Assembly (NCBI RefSeq): GCF_900475275.1
Contig: NZ_LS483364.1
Coordinates: 1,116,001-1,180,000 of the forward strand
Source: Streptococcus sanguinis
GTDB lineage: Bacteria > Bacillota > Bacilli > Lactobacillales > Streptococcaceae
Direction of reading: 5' to 3'
DNA length: 64,000 nt
Positions within the stretch are counted from its first letter, which is position 1, and each line of letters begins with the position of its first letter. The notes under the pieces were generated by a model. The model saw nothing but the letters and a program-made list of their open reading frames with translations, was not told where the DNA came from and searched no databases. The position numbers and the translations under genes were made by a program. Shown one piece after another: positions 19,132 through 27,995 of this stretch.

Positions 19132-19479
19132 TTATAAGTTTGCAAAAGCTTTAATCTCATCTGCAGTCATAGAAGAATCACAACGAACAGATACATGGCC
19201 GTCTTGAACATGAACAAAACCAGGAACCGTCGGAATGCAGTATTCAGAGCGGAAGGCTTGCAGTTTCTCTAATTCGCTGGCTTCTTCGCTATTGATAAAG
19301 AAAATATGCGCCTTAGTATTAGCGACCACGCCAGCAAGAGTAGCAGCGAACTTACGGCAGTAAGGGCAAGTCTTACGACCGACGAAGAAAGTTGCAGTCT
19401 CTTTGTCGGCAATAGCTTGACGAGCACGGTCAACAGTTGTGACTTCCAAGTCTTTAATATTTTGAGCAAATTGTTCCAT
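19132..19479 (-). CDS. Thioredoxin-fold protein (bacteriocin transport accessory type)
   Basis: A 115-residue protein with a thioredoxin-like fold and a CPYC redox motif (GRKTCPYCRKFAATLAG, about 36-52) after a central strand (TATFFVG). The cis-proline is in EYCIPTVPGF. It matches the family named bacteriocin transport accessory protein (Bta) in streptococci; no bacteriocin genes are nearby, so a general cytosolic dithiol role is as likely. It follows pgm in the same direction with an AGGAT site, as in S. pneumoniae. Confidence 0.85.
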   Translation of the reverse strand: MEQFAQNIKDLEVTTVDRARQAIADKETATFFVGRKTCPYCRKFAATLAGVVANTKAHIFFINSEEASELEKLQAFRSEYCIPTVPGFVHVQDGHVSVRCDSSMTADEIKAFANL

Positions 19480-19548
19480 AAATAATCCTCATTTCTTTTG
19501 ATAAAACTAGTATGCCATAAAAAGCAGAAAAATGCTTGATTTGGAAAC

Positions 19549-19581
19549 GAAAAACCAGAGAATGTGAATTTCATTCTCTGG
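19549..19581 (-). terminator. Terminator after pgm
   Basis: CCAGAGAATG...CATTCTCTGG, a ten-pair perfect stem with a T run on the minus strand, 23 bases beyond the pgm stop. Confidence 0.88.
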
Positions 19582-19603
19582 TTGATTGGTTGATAGTGTT
19601 ATT

Positions 19604-21322
19604 TTACTTGATAAAGGCATTAATCTCTGCTTCAATAGCAGCAATTTTTGCTTGAGCATCCTCATTGCTATCACCGACAACGGCAATGTAGAACTTGATT
19701 TTTGGTTCTGTTCCGGATGGACGGACAGCAATCCATGAACCGTCAGCCAAGGTGTATTTCAGCACATCGCTTGGAGGAGTTGTCAGAGCTGTAACAGTAC
19801 CGTCTGCTGCAGTAGAAGTCTGCGCCTTAAAGTCTTCAGTAACAGAAATAGCAGTAGCGTTGAAATCTTTTGGACCATTGTCACGGAACTTAGCCATGAT
19901 AGCCTTGATTTGCTCAGCTCCATCAACACCAGACAAGGTCACAGAGATAGTCTTTTCAGCAAAGTAGCCATACTCTTTGTAGATTTCTTCAATACCGTCA
20001 GCCAGAGTCAAGCCACGTGAGCGGTAGTAGGCAGCAAGCTCAGCCACAACCAAAACAGCTTGGATAGCGTCTTTATCACGTACAAACGGTTTAATCAGAT
20101 AGCCGAAGCTTTCTTCAAATCCCATCATGTAGGTGTGGTCGTGTTTTTCTTCGAATTCTTGGATCTTTTCAGCGATAAATTTGAAACCAGTCAAGACATT
20201 GAACATGGTTGCGCCATAACTTTCGGCAATCTTAGTCACCAGGTCAGTAGAAACGATTGACTTGCAGAGAGCAGCGTTAGCTGGCAGAGTTCCAGCACTC
20301 TTATGAGCTTCCAAGATGTATTTAGCCATAATGGCTCCGATTTGGTTACCTGAAAGGTTGAGATAGCTGCCGTCTTTTTGCAGAACTTCTACACCGACAC
20401 GGTCAGCATCTGGGTCAGTTGCAACCAAGACATCTGCACCAACCTTACGGCCTAATTCCTCAGCCAAGGCAAAGGCTGCTTGGCTTTCAGGGTTTGGAGA
20501 CTTAACAGTAGAGAAGTCTGGATCAGCTACAGCTTGAGCTTCAACAACTTCTACAGAATCAAATCCAGCTTGAGCCAAAGCGCGACGAGCCAACATTTCA
20601 CCAGTACCGTGCAGAGGAGTGTAGACAATCTTCATGTCCTTACCGTATTCATCAATCAGTTTTTGGTTGATATTGACATCTTTAACTTCCTTGAGGTATT
20701 CAGCATCAATAGCATCGCCAATCACTTCAATCAAACCAGAAGCTTTTTCAGCTTCAACGTCAGCGACCTCAATAGCAAAAGGATTTTCAATAGCACGGAT
20801 GTAGTCAGTCAATGCATCTGCATCATGCGGAGGCATTTGTCCGCCGTCTTCACCGTATACCTTGTAGCCGTTAAATGGAGCAGGGTTGTGGCTGGCTGTA
20901 ATCATAATACCAGCAAAAGTTCCCAGATGACGCACTGCAAATGAAAGTTCCGGAGTTGGGCGCAGACTTTCAAAGACATAGGACTTGATGCCGTGTTTAG
21001 CTAAAACAGCAGCAGATTCAAAGGCAAATTCTGGTGAGAAATGACGGGAGTCGTAAGCAATGGCAACACCGCGTTTTTTGAACTCATCACCTTTTTCTTC
21101 AATCAAGCGAGCTAAACCTTCGGTTGCCTGACGGACAACATAAATATTAATACGGTTGGTACCAGCGCCAATTAAACCACGCATACCAGCAGTACCGAAC
21201 TCAAGATTGGTGTAAAAGGCATCTTCCTTAGTTTTTTCGTCCATACTATTCAAGTCTTCACGAAGATAGTCAGGAAGTTCAGCATAATCAAGCCATTTTT
21301 TGAAGTTATCTTGATAAGTCAT
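19604..21322 (-). CDS. pgm: Phosphoglucomutase / phosphomannomutase
   Basis: A 572-residue alpha-D-phosphohexomutase that interconverts glucose 1- and 6-phosphate, supplying UDP-glucose for capsule, teichoic acid and glycolipid synthesis. The phosphoserine loop is ITASHNPAPFNGYK (about 141-154), the metal loop ATDPDADRVGV (about 301-311), the sugar loop GFEESFGYL and the phosphate loop SGTEPK near the C-terminus. Full length. It stands alone with its own terminator; the GGAG ribosome site is close to the ATG. Confidence 0.96.
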   Translation of the reverse strand: MTYQDNFKKWLDYAELPDYLREDLNSMDEKTKEDAFYTNLEFGTAGMRGLIGAGTNRINIYVVRQATEGLARLIEEKGDEFKKRGVAIAYDSRHFSPEFAFESAAVLAKHGIKSYVFESLRPTPELSFAVRHLGTFAGIMITASHNPAPFNGYKVYGEDGGQMPPHDADALTDYIRAIENPFAIEVADVEAEKASGLIEVIGDAIDAEYLKEVKDVNINQKLIDEYGKDMKIVYTPLHGTGEMLARRALAQAGFDSVEVVEAQAVADPDFSTVKSPNPESQAAFALAEELGRKVGADVLVATDPDADRVGVEVLQKDGSYLNLSGNQIGAIMAKYILEAHKSAGTLPANAALCKSIVSTDLVTKIAESYGATMFNVLTGFKFIAEKIQEFEEKHDHTYMMGFEESFGYLIKPFVRDKDAIQAVLVVAELAAYYRSRGLTLADGIEEIYKEYGYFAEKTISVTLSGVDGAEQIKAIMAKFRDNGPKDFNATAISVTEDFKAQTSTAADGTVTALTTPPSDVLKYTLADGSWIAVRPSGTEPKIKFYIAVVGDSNEDAQAKIAAIEAEINAFIK

Positions 21323-21514
21323 AGGTGGAGTCTCCTTTATTTTTGAAATGGAGAGTAGGAGATTTTAGTAAAAAATCCTGCTCTTAAATTTTCTTAATCG
21401 CTTACATTGTAGCATATTTTCATTAATTTTGAAAGAGGTTACCTAGAAAACAATGAAATACTTTTCAAGACATTGTTTCAAGGATTTCAGAATATTAGAG
21501 CTGAATTGCAGTAT

Positions 21515-21540
21515 AAAAAAGACCAAAGCAAGGCTTGGTC
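21515..21540 (-). terminator. Terminator after panT
   Basis: GACCAA-(8)-TTGGTC with six T residues on the minus strand, 18 bases beyond the panT stop. Confidence 0.75.
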
Positions 21541-21558
21541 CAGAAAACTAAATCATCA

Positions 21559-22122
21559 TCATTTTTTGGCTTTTTCAAGCGCAGGAATGATAGTTGCTGT
21601 CAAAATCGCAGAAATGATTAACTCGGCAATGGAATTTGCTGATAGAATAACAGCCAGAAGTGCTTTGATATCACCTTGATATACATTTGCAAAGAGAAAG
21701 AAGATACCGCCCAAGACGAAGATGGTATTGGTAGCAGAACCGACGGAACCTGCTACAATCAAGCCAGCCTTATTTTTCATAGCTTTATATACGAAATAAG
21801 GAGTAATCCCGATGAGAATGCGAGGTACCATGGCAACAAGAAGCGAAGAAAGGCTTCCATTTGGAACAAAAGGGCTAAAGAGATAGCTGGTTGGTAGCAG
21901 CACCAAGGTATTGGTAACAACGCTGATACATCCCATGAGGCCGCCTAGGACAGCTCCGACTTTAGGGCCATAGAGGATACTGGCGATAATCACTGGGATG
22001 TGAATAATCGTAGGTTTAATCGGTACTGGAAGTAAGTTGAAAATGACCGAACTTAGCAGGTGCAGTACCAACATAATGGCAAAGAAAATAGCAATTTGAG
22101 CAATTTTAGACTGTTTTTTCAT
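21559..22122 (-). CDS. panT: ECF transporter substrate-binding membrane component, probably for pantothenate
   Basis: A 187-residue protein of about six hydrophobic segments (near 8-26, 41-60, 66-85, 95-118, 123-147, 160-180) that looks like an energy-coupling factor S component. The substrate assignment is by context: it overlaps coaC by 17 bases and follows coaB, which act on 4'-phosphopantothenate, so it likely imports pantothenate for CoA. The shared ATPase and T subunits (EcfA/EcfT) are not in the window. Confidence 0.82.
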   Translation of the reverse strand: MKKQSKIAQIAIFFAIMLVLHLLSSVIFNLLPVPIKPTIIHIPVIIASILYGPKVGAVLGGLMGCISVVTNTLVLLPTSYLFSPFVPNGSLSSLLVAMVPRILIGITPYFVYKAMKNKAGLIVAGSVGSATNTIFVLGGIFFLFANVYQGDIKALLAVILSANSIAELIISAILTATIIPALEKAKK

Positions 22123-22657
22123 AAATAAGTTCCTTTACTGTATCAATAATTGTATCAATCTCAGCTAGAGCACCTGTCCCCTGATCGCCACAGGCTAGAA
22201 CAGCTTCGCGCGGCTGGATAATCTTCCATCCAAAACGCTGCAGGCGCTCCAAATTCTGCTGGGTTAGTGGATTTTCAAACATCTTAGTGTTCATAGCTGG
22301 AGCCAAAACTTTCTTGGTATGAGGCGGCAGAGCCAGGGCAGTAGCTGTCACCATATTGTCAGCTAAACCGTTGGCTAGTTTAGCGATGGTATTGGCTGTT
22401 GCAGGCGCAAGCAGAAAGAGGTCAGACTCTTTAGCGATGTCAATGTGATTGACCTTGCTAGGGTCAGGTTCTTGCATAATATCAATTGCAACTGGACTTT
22501 GTGACAAGACTTGCAGGGTCAGCGGTGTGATAAATTCTGTCGCTGCCTCTGTCATGAGGACAGCAACTTCAAAGTTCTCTTTCTTTAGACGGCTAGTGAT
22601 GTCAGCAGCTTTGTAAGCTGATATGCTGCCACTGACGGCTAAGGTAATCTGTGTCAT
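22106..22657 (-). CDS. coaC: Phosphopantothenoylcysteine decarboxylase
   Basis: A 183-residue flavoprotein that decarboxylates 4'-phosphopantothenoyl-cysteine to 4'-phosphopantetheine in CoA synthesis. Seen: the N-terminal LAVSGSISAYKA phosphate-binding loop, the PASANT-like APATANTIAKLANGLADN and the substrate clamp APAMNTKMFENP. It is the separate CoaC typical of streptococci, not a CoaBC fusion. ATG 22657 is preferred over 22660 because AAGGAGGT is then at normal spacing. Confidence 0.94.
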   Translation of the reverse strand: MTQITLAVSGSISAYKAADITSRLKKENFEVAVLMTEAATEFITPLTLQVLSQSPVAIDIMQEPDPSKVNHIDIAKESDLFLLAPATANTIAKLANGLADNMVTATALALPPHTKKVLAPAMNTKMFENPLTQQNLERLQRFGWKIIQPREAVLACGDQGTGALAEIDTIIDTVKELIYEKTV

Positions 22658-22668
22658 CATTTACCTCC

Positions 22669-23352
22669 TTATGGACTATGGATATGCAGGTAGAGGAGCT
22701 GAGCAATTTCTTCTTTGGATTGAGCCTGGGTTACAGTATCATTTCCGACAAGATAGGCTTTGTGCTCCTTATTAGAAATCTTTGTCAAATCATTGGCGAC
22801 AATGATTTCTGCCTGATTTTTTATGAGACTGGCTTGTGCGGTCTTGAGTAACTCTTCATCAGAAGCATCAACCAAGAGTTTGAAGCCAATCAAGCGAATG
22901 TCTGGATTCCAGTTTTTTACTAGGCTGATGATTTTAGGTGTCTTTTTGAGAAAAAGAACTTGAACATCATCCTGAGAAGAAATCTTGCTTTCTGAGTTAG
23001 TCTTATCCAGAAATTCAGCCATATCAGAGCTAGCAGCTACAGCTTCCATACCAGTCATGTAGACGGGGGTATAATCAGAGACTGCCATTGCATGAATCAG
23101 TATATCATGTGTGTGAACGAGCGGCTCCAGAGTTTCAAGCAATTCTGTAACATTTTCAATCTGGACAATGGTAAGATTGGGATGGGCTGCAGGGCGGACA
23201 GCCTTGGGAGACGTCACCAGAGTCACCTGATCGCCCTTGTCTAGGAAAGTTTCAGCTATGATTTTCCCAAGCTGGCCTGTCGAATGATTGGTAATAGAGC
23301 GGACACGGTCGATTTTCTCGCTGGTCCCGCCAGAAGTAATCAATATGTTCAT
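22669..23352 (-). CDS. coaB: Phosphopantothenate-cysteine ligase
   Basis: A 227-residue CoaB, joining cysteine to 4'-phosphopantothenate with CTP, the step before CoaC. Seen: LITSGGTSEKID near the N-terminus, RSITNHSTGQLG (about 18-29), AMAVSDYTP (about 88-96) and IGFKLLVD, with VANDL near 175. First gene of the coaB-coaC-panT operon. Confidence 0.93.
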   Translation of the reverse strand: MNILITSGGTSEKIDRVRSITNHSTGQLGKIIAETFLDKGDQVTLVTSPKAVRPAAHPNLTIVQIENVTELLETLEPLVHTHDILIHAMAVSDYTPVYMTGMEAVAASSDMAEFLDKTNSESKISSQDDVQVLFLKKTPKIISLVKNWNPDIRLIGFKLLVDASDEELLKTAQASLIKNQAEIIVANDLTKISNKEHKAYLVGNDTVTQAQSKEEIAQLLYLHIHSP

Positions 23353-23472
23353 AGCACTATTTTACAAGAAAAAAGAAATTTAGTAAAATAATTCTAATTG
23401 CAGAGTGTCACAGCGGAAAATAATTCTCTGAAATCTTATATTTTAGAGAATTTAAATTTCTTAACTTTTCTT

Positions 23473-23536
23473 TTTCCCGAACATTAAAATCTTTTTAGAG
23501 CTTAATCATGTAGATTTTGCTCTTTTTTGTTATAAT
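23473..23536 (+). promoter_or_regulatory. fhs promoter region with PurBox-like element
   Basis: An extended -10 TGT-TATAAT (TATAAT 23531-23536) precedes fhs. About 50 bases upstream, CCGAACATT (23477-23485) matches the core of the PurR activator site known in lactococci and streptococci (AWWWCCGAACWWT, 11 of 13 positions). The rest of the 213-base gap is AT-rich without other signals. Confidence 0.5.
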
Positions 23537-23565
23537 CTTTATATTAATTGACAGAGGAGTTCTTG

Positions 23566-25236
23566 ATGAAAACAGATATTGAAATTGCTCAAAGTGTTGA
23601 ATTGCAGCCTATTGTTGATGTAGTGAAAAAAGTCGGCATCAACTATGACGACTTGGAATTATATGGTAAGTATAAGGCTAAGCTCAGCTTTGATAAAATT
23701 CGTGAGGTTGAAAAAAATCCTGTTGGCAAGCTGATTTTGGTGACGGCAATCAATCCAACTCCAGCAGGAGAAGGTAAGTCTACCATTACCATTGGACTGG
23801 CTGACGCACTCAATAAAATTGGCAAGAAAACTATGATTGCCATTCGCGAACCATCTCTGGGGCCTGTGATGGGCATCAAGGGAGGAGCAGCTGGCGGAGG
23901 TCACGCGCAAGTTCTACCGATGGAAGATATCAACTTGCATTTTACTGGTGATATGCATGCCATCACGACTGCCAATAATGCCCTGTCAGCTCTTATCGAT
24001 AATCATCTTCATCAGGGAAATGCACTGGGAATCGATCAGCGTCGTATTATCTGGAAGCGGGTGGTTGACCTAAATGACCGAGCTCTTCGCCATGTGACCG
24101 TTGGCTTAGGAAGTCCGGTTAATGGTATTCCGCGAGAAGATGGTTTTGACATTACGGTTGCTTCTGAAATTATGGCGATTCTTTGCCTAGCTACGGATAT
24201 TGAAGATTTGAAAAAGCGCTTGGCTAACATTGTCATCGGTTATCGCTATGACCGTACACCAGTCTATGTTCGTGACCTTGAAGTCGAAGGAGCCTTGGCT
24301 TTGGTCTTGAAAGATGCGATTAAGCCAAATCTGGTACAGACTATTTACGGAACACCAGCCTTTGTTCATGGCGGTCCTTTTGCCAATATCGCCCACGGCT
24401 GTAATTCTGTTTTAGCGACTAGCACAGCGTTGCGCTTGGCTGATTATACTGTGACGGAGGCAGGATTTGGTGCAGATCTTGGTGCTGAGAAATTTTTAGA
24501 TATTAAAACTCCAAACTTACCCACTTCTCCAGATGCAGTGGTGATTGTTGCAACCTTACGCGCCCTCAAGATGAATGGTGGCGTTGCTAAGGATGCTCTG
24601 ACAGAAGAAAATGTTGAAGCGGTCAGAGCTGGTTTTGCTAATCTCAAGCGTCACGTTGAAAATATCCGTAAGTTCGGTATTCCAGCGGTAGTAGCCATCA
24701 ATGAATTTGTTTCAGATACAGAGGCTGAAACTGCTACGCTTAAGGAACTTTGTGCAGAAATCGGGGTACCGGTTGAGCTTGCTAGTGTATGGGCTGATGG
24801 CGCCAAAGGTGGTGTTGCTCTGGCTGAGACTGTAGTCAAAACCATTGCTGAAGAGCCTGCTCATTACACTCGCCTCTATGACAATGATCTCTCTATTGAA
24901 GAAAAAATTGAAAAAATTGTCACAGAAATCTATCGTGGTTCGAAGGTGAACTTTGAGAAAAAAGCGCAGACTCAGATTCGCGAAATTGTCAAAAACGGCT
25001 GGGATAAGCTGCCAATCTGTATGGCCAAAACACAGTATAGCTTCTCTGACAATCCTGCAGCTCTTGGTGCGCCAGAAAACTTTGAAATTACCATTCGTGA
25101 ACTGGTACCAAAACTTGGAGCAGGCTTTATCGTGGCTTTGACAGGAGATGTCATGACCATGCCAGGATTGCCAAAACGTCCTGCAGCACTCAATATGGAT
25201 GTTGCAGCAGACGGCACAGCGATTGGACTATTTTGA
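23566..25236 (+). CDS. fhs: Formate-tetrahydrofolate ligase
   Basis: A 556-residue enzyme making 10-formyl-THF from formate, THF and ATP; the product feeds purine and formyl-Met-tRNA synthesis. The ATP loop is TPAGEGKST (about 65-73), with [18 protein letters not shown] after it and PGLPKRPAA near the C-terminus. ATG 23566 has an AGAGGAG site; the upstream in-frame TTG at 23548 is rejected because it is upstream of that site. Formate would come from pyruvate formate-lyase. Confidence 0.96.
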   Translation: MKTDIEIAQSVELQPIVDVVKKVGINYDDLELYGKYKAKLSFDKIREVEKNPVGKLILVTAINPTPAGEGKSTITIGLADALNKIGKKTMIAIREPSLGPVMGIKGGAAGGGHAQVLPMEDINLHFTGDMHAITTANNALSALIDNHLHQGNALGIDQRRIIWKRVVDLNDRALRHVTVGLGSPVNGIPREDGFDITVASEIMAILCLATDIEDLKKRLANIVIGYRYDRTPVYVRDLEVEGALALVLKDAIKPNLVQTIYGTPAFVHGGPFANIAHGCNSVLATSTALRLADYTVTEAGFGADLGAEKFLDIKTPNLPTSPDAVVIVATLRALKMNGGVAKDALTEENVEAVRAGFANLKRHVENIRKFGIPAVVAINEFVSDTEAETATLKELCAEIGVPVELASVWADGAKGGVALAETVVKTIAEEPAHYTRLYDNDLSIEEKIEKIVTEIYRGSKVNFEKKAQTQIREIVKNGWDKLPICMAKTQYSFSDNPAALGAPENFEITIRELVPKLGAGFIVALTGDVMTMPGLPKRPAALNMDVAADGTAIGLF

Positions 25237-25246
25237 TCTTGGTTTA

Positions 25247-25278
25247 AAAGGCTCTTTACGAGCCTTTTTTGGTATAAT
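25247..25278 (+). promoter_or_regulatory. fhs terminator abutting the promoter of the next operon
   Basis: AAGGCTC-TTTAC-GAGCCTT followed by T residues (25247-25270) ends fhs; three bases later an extended -10 TGG-TATAAT (TATAAT 25273-25278) starts the GNAT-lipoprotein operon. The U tract of the terminator doubles as upstream promoter DNA. Confidence 0.7.
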
Positions 25279-25312
25279 AGTGAAAATAATGAGAATAGAA
25301 TATGGAGACAAC

Positions 25313-25846
25313 ATGAACATTAGATTTGCAACACCATCAGACGCTACGACCTTGCTTGCTATTTATGCGCCTTATGTAGAAAATACAGCCATCACTTTTG
25401 AATATGAAGTACCCACCATTGAGGATTTTGCAACTAGGATTGAGAAAACGTTGGAAAGATATCCTTATCTGGTAGCGGAAGAAGATGGTTTAATTTTAGG
25501 CTATGCCTATGCTTCGACTTATTATGCGCGCGCCGCCTATGATTGGGCGGTGGAATTATCCGTCTATGTCAGTCAAGATGCTCGAGGAAAGGGAGTCGGC
25601 AGCAGGCTTTATGATGAGCTTGAAGACCTGTTAGATCAGATGGGATATATGCATTTTCTAGCCTGTATTTCTCTGCCAAATGAAGCCAGCCTGGCTTTGC
25701 ATCAAAAAAGAGTCTACCAGCAAGTAGCGCATTTCCCTAAAATCGGCTATAAATTCGAGCGTTGGCATGACATTGTTTGGCTGCAGAAATCCTTGGACAA
25801 GCAAGCTGGACCAATTAAACTTTTAAAAGAAATGGAGTGGAAATGA
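25313..25846 (+). CDS. GNAT acetyltransferase, phosphinothricin acetyltransferase-like
   Basis: A 177-residue GNAT with the MNIRFATPSDA start, an acetyl-CoA loop QDARGKGVGSRLYDEL (about 84-99) and the late CISLPNEASLALHQK and FEYEVPT segments typical of the PAT/YncA group, which acetylates amino groups of phosphinothricin-like compounds or methionine derivatives. Natural substrate unknown. ATG 25313 has GGAG seven bases upstream. It heads an operon with the lipoprotein gene, which overlaps its stop codon. Confidence 0.85.
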   Translation: MNIRFATPSDATTLLAIYAPYVENTAITFEYEVPTIEDFATRIEKTLERYPYLVAEEDGLILGYAYASTYYARAAYDWAVELSVYVSQDARGKGVGSRLYDELEDLLDQMGYMHFLACISLPNEASLALHQKRVYQQVAHFPKIGYKFERWHDIVWLQKSLDKQAGPIKLLKEMEWK

Positions 25847-26454
25847 TGAAAAAGAAACATTTATTAATAACTCTTCTAAGCATTACCCTTTTGGCCTTGA
25901 CGGGTTGTCAGTCCGTTGAAAATTGGTTTAAAAATGCCAAGGAGGAATGGTTGGGGTTGGAGATGACGGTTCGCACCTATGATGAGAATTCCCAACTCAT
26001 AGACCAGATGTCGGGCAAGTCACTATCCATCTCGCGTAACGAGGAGTTTGATTCAGTTGATGCGGAAGGAAATTCCAAGGAAGATTCTTCTGTGCTCAAA
26101 ATAACCTTGGGTAAGTATGAGATTGACCATGTGGGCTCTTCCTTGATTGCAGAAGAAAAAGGCTTGAAAGATGTCTTTGCCCAGTATCAAAAGACTGCAG
26201 ATGTTGAGGAGAATAGCCATTCTGTTCCTGTTTTAAATCGCATGATTTCAGCCTTTAAAAACGACTTTACCGGAAAGAAAAAGGTCATTTTGATTCGCTC
26301 TCAAAACGGCACTCCGTTGGCTGCCTATGCTGGAGACCGTGTTTCTCTAGATAAATCCGATGCTCCTAAAACCTCTGAGTTGCTGATTGACGGCAAACGT
26401 CTCGTGATTTACCGCTGCGACTACACTATTTATGACCGTGAATTGCTGGAGTAA
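25846..26454 (+). CDS. DUF5052 family lipoprotein
   Basis: A 202-residue secreted lipoprotein: signal peptide KKKHLLITLLSITLLALTGC with lipobox LTGC, so C20 would be lipidated and the protein anchored on the outer face of the membrane. The rest is soluble, with strands such as MTVRTYDENSQLIDQMSG and VILIRSQNGTPLAAYAG. I recognise it as a streptococcal DUF5052 protein of unknown function. The start could be ATG 25843 or 25846; it overlaps the GNAT stop, so translation is coupled. Confidence 0.8.
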   Translation: MKKKHLLITLLSITLLALTGCQSVENWFKNAKEEWLGLEMTVRTYDENSQLIDQMSGKSLSISRNEEFDSVDAEGNSKEDSSVLKITLGKYEIDHVGSSLIAEEKGLKDVFAQYQKTADVEENSHSVPVLNRMISAFKNDFTGKKKVILIRSQNGTPLAAYAGDRVSLDKSDAPKTSELLIDGKRLVIYRCDYTIYDRELLE

Positions 26455-26457
26455 GAT

Positions 26458-27111
26458 ATGAATGTAGAGGAATTGGTAAAAGAGTTAAAAGCTGTAGCTA
26501 ACCCTGATGATGCAGTGGCTATGAAAGCCTATATGAAAAATAAATTTGAGTTTCTAGGAGTCAAAACTCCAGCCAGACGGAAGCTCGCAAAGACTTTTTT
26601 CAAACAACAGACAGACTCCGTCGTTGACTGGAATTTTATAAATGAAGCTTGGAGTAATCCTTATCGTGAATTACAGTATGCCGCGCTAGATTATCTGGGG
26701 ATTTGCAAGAAGCTATTGACTCCATCTGACTTGCCACGTTTGAAAAAGCTGGCTCAAACAAAATCTTGGTGGGATACTATTGACTTTTTGGATCGCTTGG
26801 TCGGATCAATCATTGCCCGATTTCCAGAAACCAAAGAGATTATTTTATCCTGGAGTTGTGATGAGGATATCTGGCTGCGGCGCTTGGCTATTGACCATCA
26901 ACTACTGCGAAAAGAGGAAACTGATACTGAACTTTTAGAACAGATTTTAGTGAATAATCTAGGCCAAACAGAATTCTTTATTAACAAGGCCATCGGCTGG
27001 GCGCTGAGAGATTATTCCAAAACCAATCCAAACTGGGTCAAGGATTTTATAGAACGGCATCAGGCGGAAATGGCTGCGCTTAGTATTCGAGAGGGAAGTA
27101 AGTATTTATGA
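26458..27111 (+). CDS. DNA alkylation repair protein, AlkD-like HEAT repeat
   Basis: A 217-residue all-helical protein with HEAT-like repeats, similar to the AlkC/AlkD DNA glycosylase superfamily that removes N3- and N7-alkylpurines. Indicators are MKNKFEFLGVKTPARRKLAK (about 26-45), ALDYLG, KSWWDTIDFLDRLVG (about 100-114), WLRRLAIDHQL and the C-terminal FINKAIGWALRDYSKTNP. Starts three bases after the lipoprotein stop and overlaps the next GNAT by ATGA. Confidence 0.88.
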   Translation: MNVEELVKELKAVANPDDAVAMKAYMKNKFEFLGVKTPARRKLAKTFFKQQTDSVVDWNFINEAWSNPYRELQYAALDYLGICKKLLTPSDLPRLKKLAQTKSWWDTIDFLDRLVGSIIARFPETKEIILSWSCDEDIWLRRLAIDHQLLRKEETDTELLEQILVNNLGQTEFFINKAIGWALRDYSKTNPNWVKDFIERHQAEMAALSIREGSKYL

Positions 27112-27632
27112 AACATATTTATTTAAAATATCTGGAAGAGAAAGATTATTCGGCTTGGCTGGAAGGATTTTCCAATAGACTGCCTTCCCAATCTCCATTT
27201 GATGATGGGTTTTTAGATATGACAATTTGTACAGAAAGTTGGTTTGCGGATTTGGTGGCTAAGCACCGAGATTTCCGAGAGAAAGACCAACAGTATATTT
27301 GGGGAATTTATGATGCAAAAAGCGGAAAACATGTAGGAATGGTTAATTTATTTGTGCTGGCTAGAGACGATTTTCAATGGGCGGAAATAGGTTATACGAT
27401 ACATAATCAATTTTGGCGTCAGGGCTACGCCAGAGCTATGCTAGGTGAACTTAAGAAAGTCAGTCGTGAACTAGGATTTCATCGTTTAGAAGCACATGTT
27501 GATCTACAGAATATCCCTTCACAGAATTTGCTGGAGCAAGCTGATTTCTATCTTGAAGGAGTACGGAAACAATTCCAAAAAGAAGGTCAGGAATGGAAAG
27601 ATAGACAAGTTTTTGTTTATATTTTAGATTAA
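27108..27632 (+). CDS. GNAT acetyltransferase, RimJ/RimL-like
   Basis: A 174-residue acetyltransferase of the ribosomal-protein N-acetyltransferase (RimJ/RimL) type: MKHIYLKYLEEKDYSAW start, WAEIGYTIHNQFWRQGYARAML acetyl-CoA site in two adjoining parts (about 90-110), and LEAHVDLQNIPSQNLLEQADF near the end. Substrate unknown. ATGA overlap with the AlkD-like gene. It is the last gene of the four-gene operon; the following 670 bases are non-coding. Confidence 0.85.
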   Translation: MKHIYLKYLEEKDYSAWLEGFSNRLPSQSPFDDGFLDMTICTESWFADLVAKHRDFREKDQQYIWGIYDAKSGKHVGMVNLFVLARDDFQWAEIGYTIHNQFWRQGYARAMLGELKKVSRELGFHRLEAHVDLQNIPSQNLLEQADFYLEGVRKQFQKEGQEWKDRQVFVYILD

Positions 27633-27637
27633 ATACC

Positions 27638-27667
27638 TTGACAAGACGGAAAAAGATAAGGTAAACT
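27638..27667 (+). promoter_or_regulatory. Promoter of the small RNA upstream of asd
   Basis: Consensus TTGACA (27638-27643), an 18-base spacer and TAAACT (27662-27667). It begins five bases after the GNAT stop codon, and no coding sequence follows. The expected start site is near 27674. Confidence 0.65.
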
Positions 27668-27673
27668 ATATTT

Positions 27674-27813
27674 CGTGCGATGAGTCGATATGCAGCTTTT
27701 CTGCAAATTGAAGCATGGGAGGTCATAACGCAGGAGCGGACCTTGATCAGTTGTGTGAACCTGCTGATCACACGAAAGTGCCCTTATCCCCAATCTACGA
27801 ATTGGGGATTTTT
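27674..27813 (+). ncRNA. Candidate small RNA with pseudoknot and terminator
   Basis: About 140 bases bounded by a consensus promoter and a strong terminator, with no ORF. Predicted helices: TGCAG/CTGCA, AGGTC/GACCT, and GATCAG (27745-27750) with CTGATC (27764-27769). GTGT (27753-27756) inside that loop can pair with ACAC (27770-27773) just outside it, an H-type pseudoknot. A conserved structure called the asd RNA motif, including a roughly 170-nt S. pyogenes RNA, is known near asd genes in lactic acid bacteria; this RNA or the repeats after it may be that family. I cannot run the covariance model. Confidence 0.6.
27786..27813 (+). terminator. Terminator of the small RNA
   Basis: ATCCCCAAT-CTACGA-ATTGGGGAT, nine perfect pairs, followed by TTTT. 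Confidence 0.88.
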
Positions 27814-27820
27814 CTATGTC

Positions 27821-27995
27821 TCTTAGAGAGGCAAGAAGGGTTGTCTCAGCCGAGCTTAGAGACATTGATTCTGAGACGCGCAGTGTCGTGAGCGCTATTG
27901 CTCTTGATGAAACAACTTCGCAGAAGGCAGTTGTGTCGTAGAGCAATGGATGCAGTTTTGTTCGTGAGGACAAAATCTGTAAACCTTGAAACTTC
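27821..27995 (+). repeat. 175-bp structured tandem repeat, unit A
   Basis: First of two adjacent units with an exact period of 175 bases, about 18 differences between them. Helices seen: GTCTCAG/CTGAGAC; GACG/TGTC; ATTGCTCT (27897-27904) with AGAGCAAT (27940-27947); inside it ACAAC (27912-27916) with GTTGT (27930-27934); and TTTTGTTC-GTGA-GGACAAAA (27956-27975), a GNRA-capped stem extended by GCAG/CTGT. Differences to unit B mostly keep these pairs. Either a structured RNA or a duplicated cis element of asd. Confidence 0.8.
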
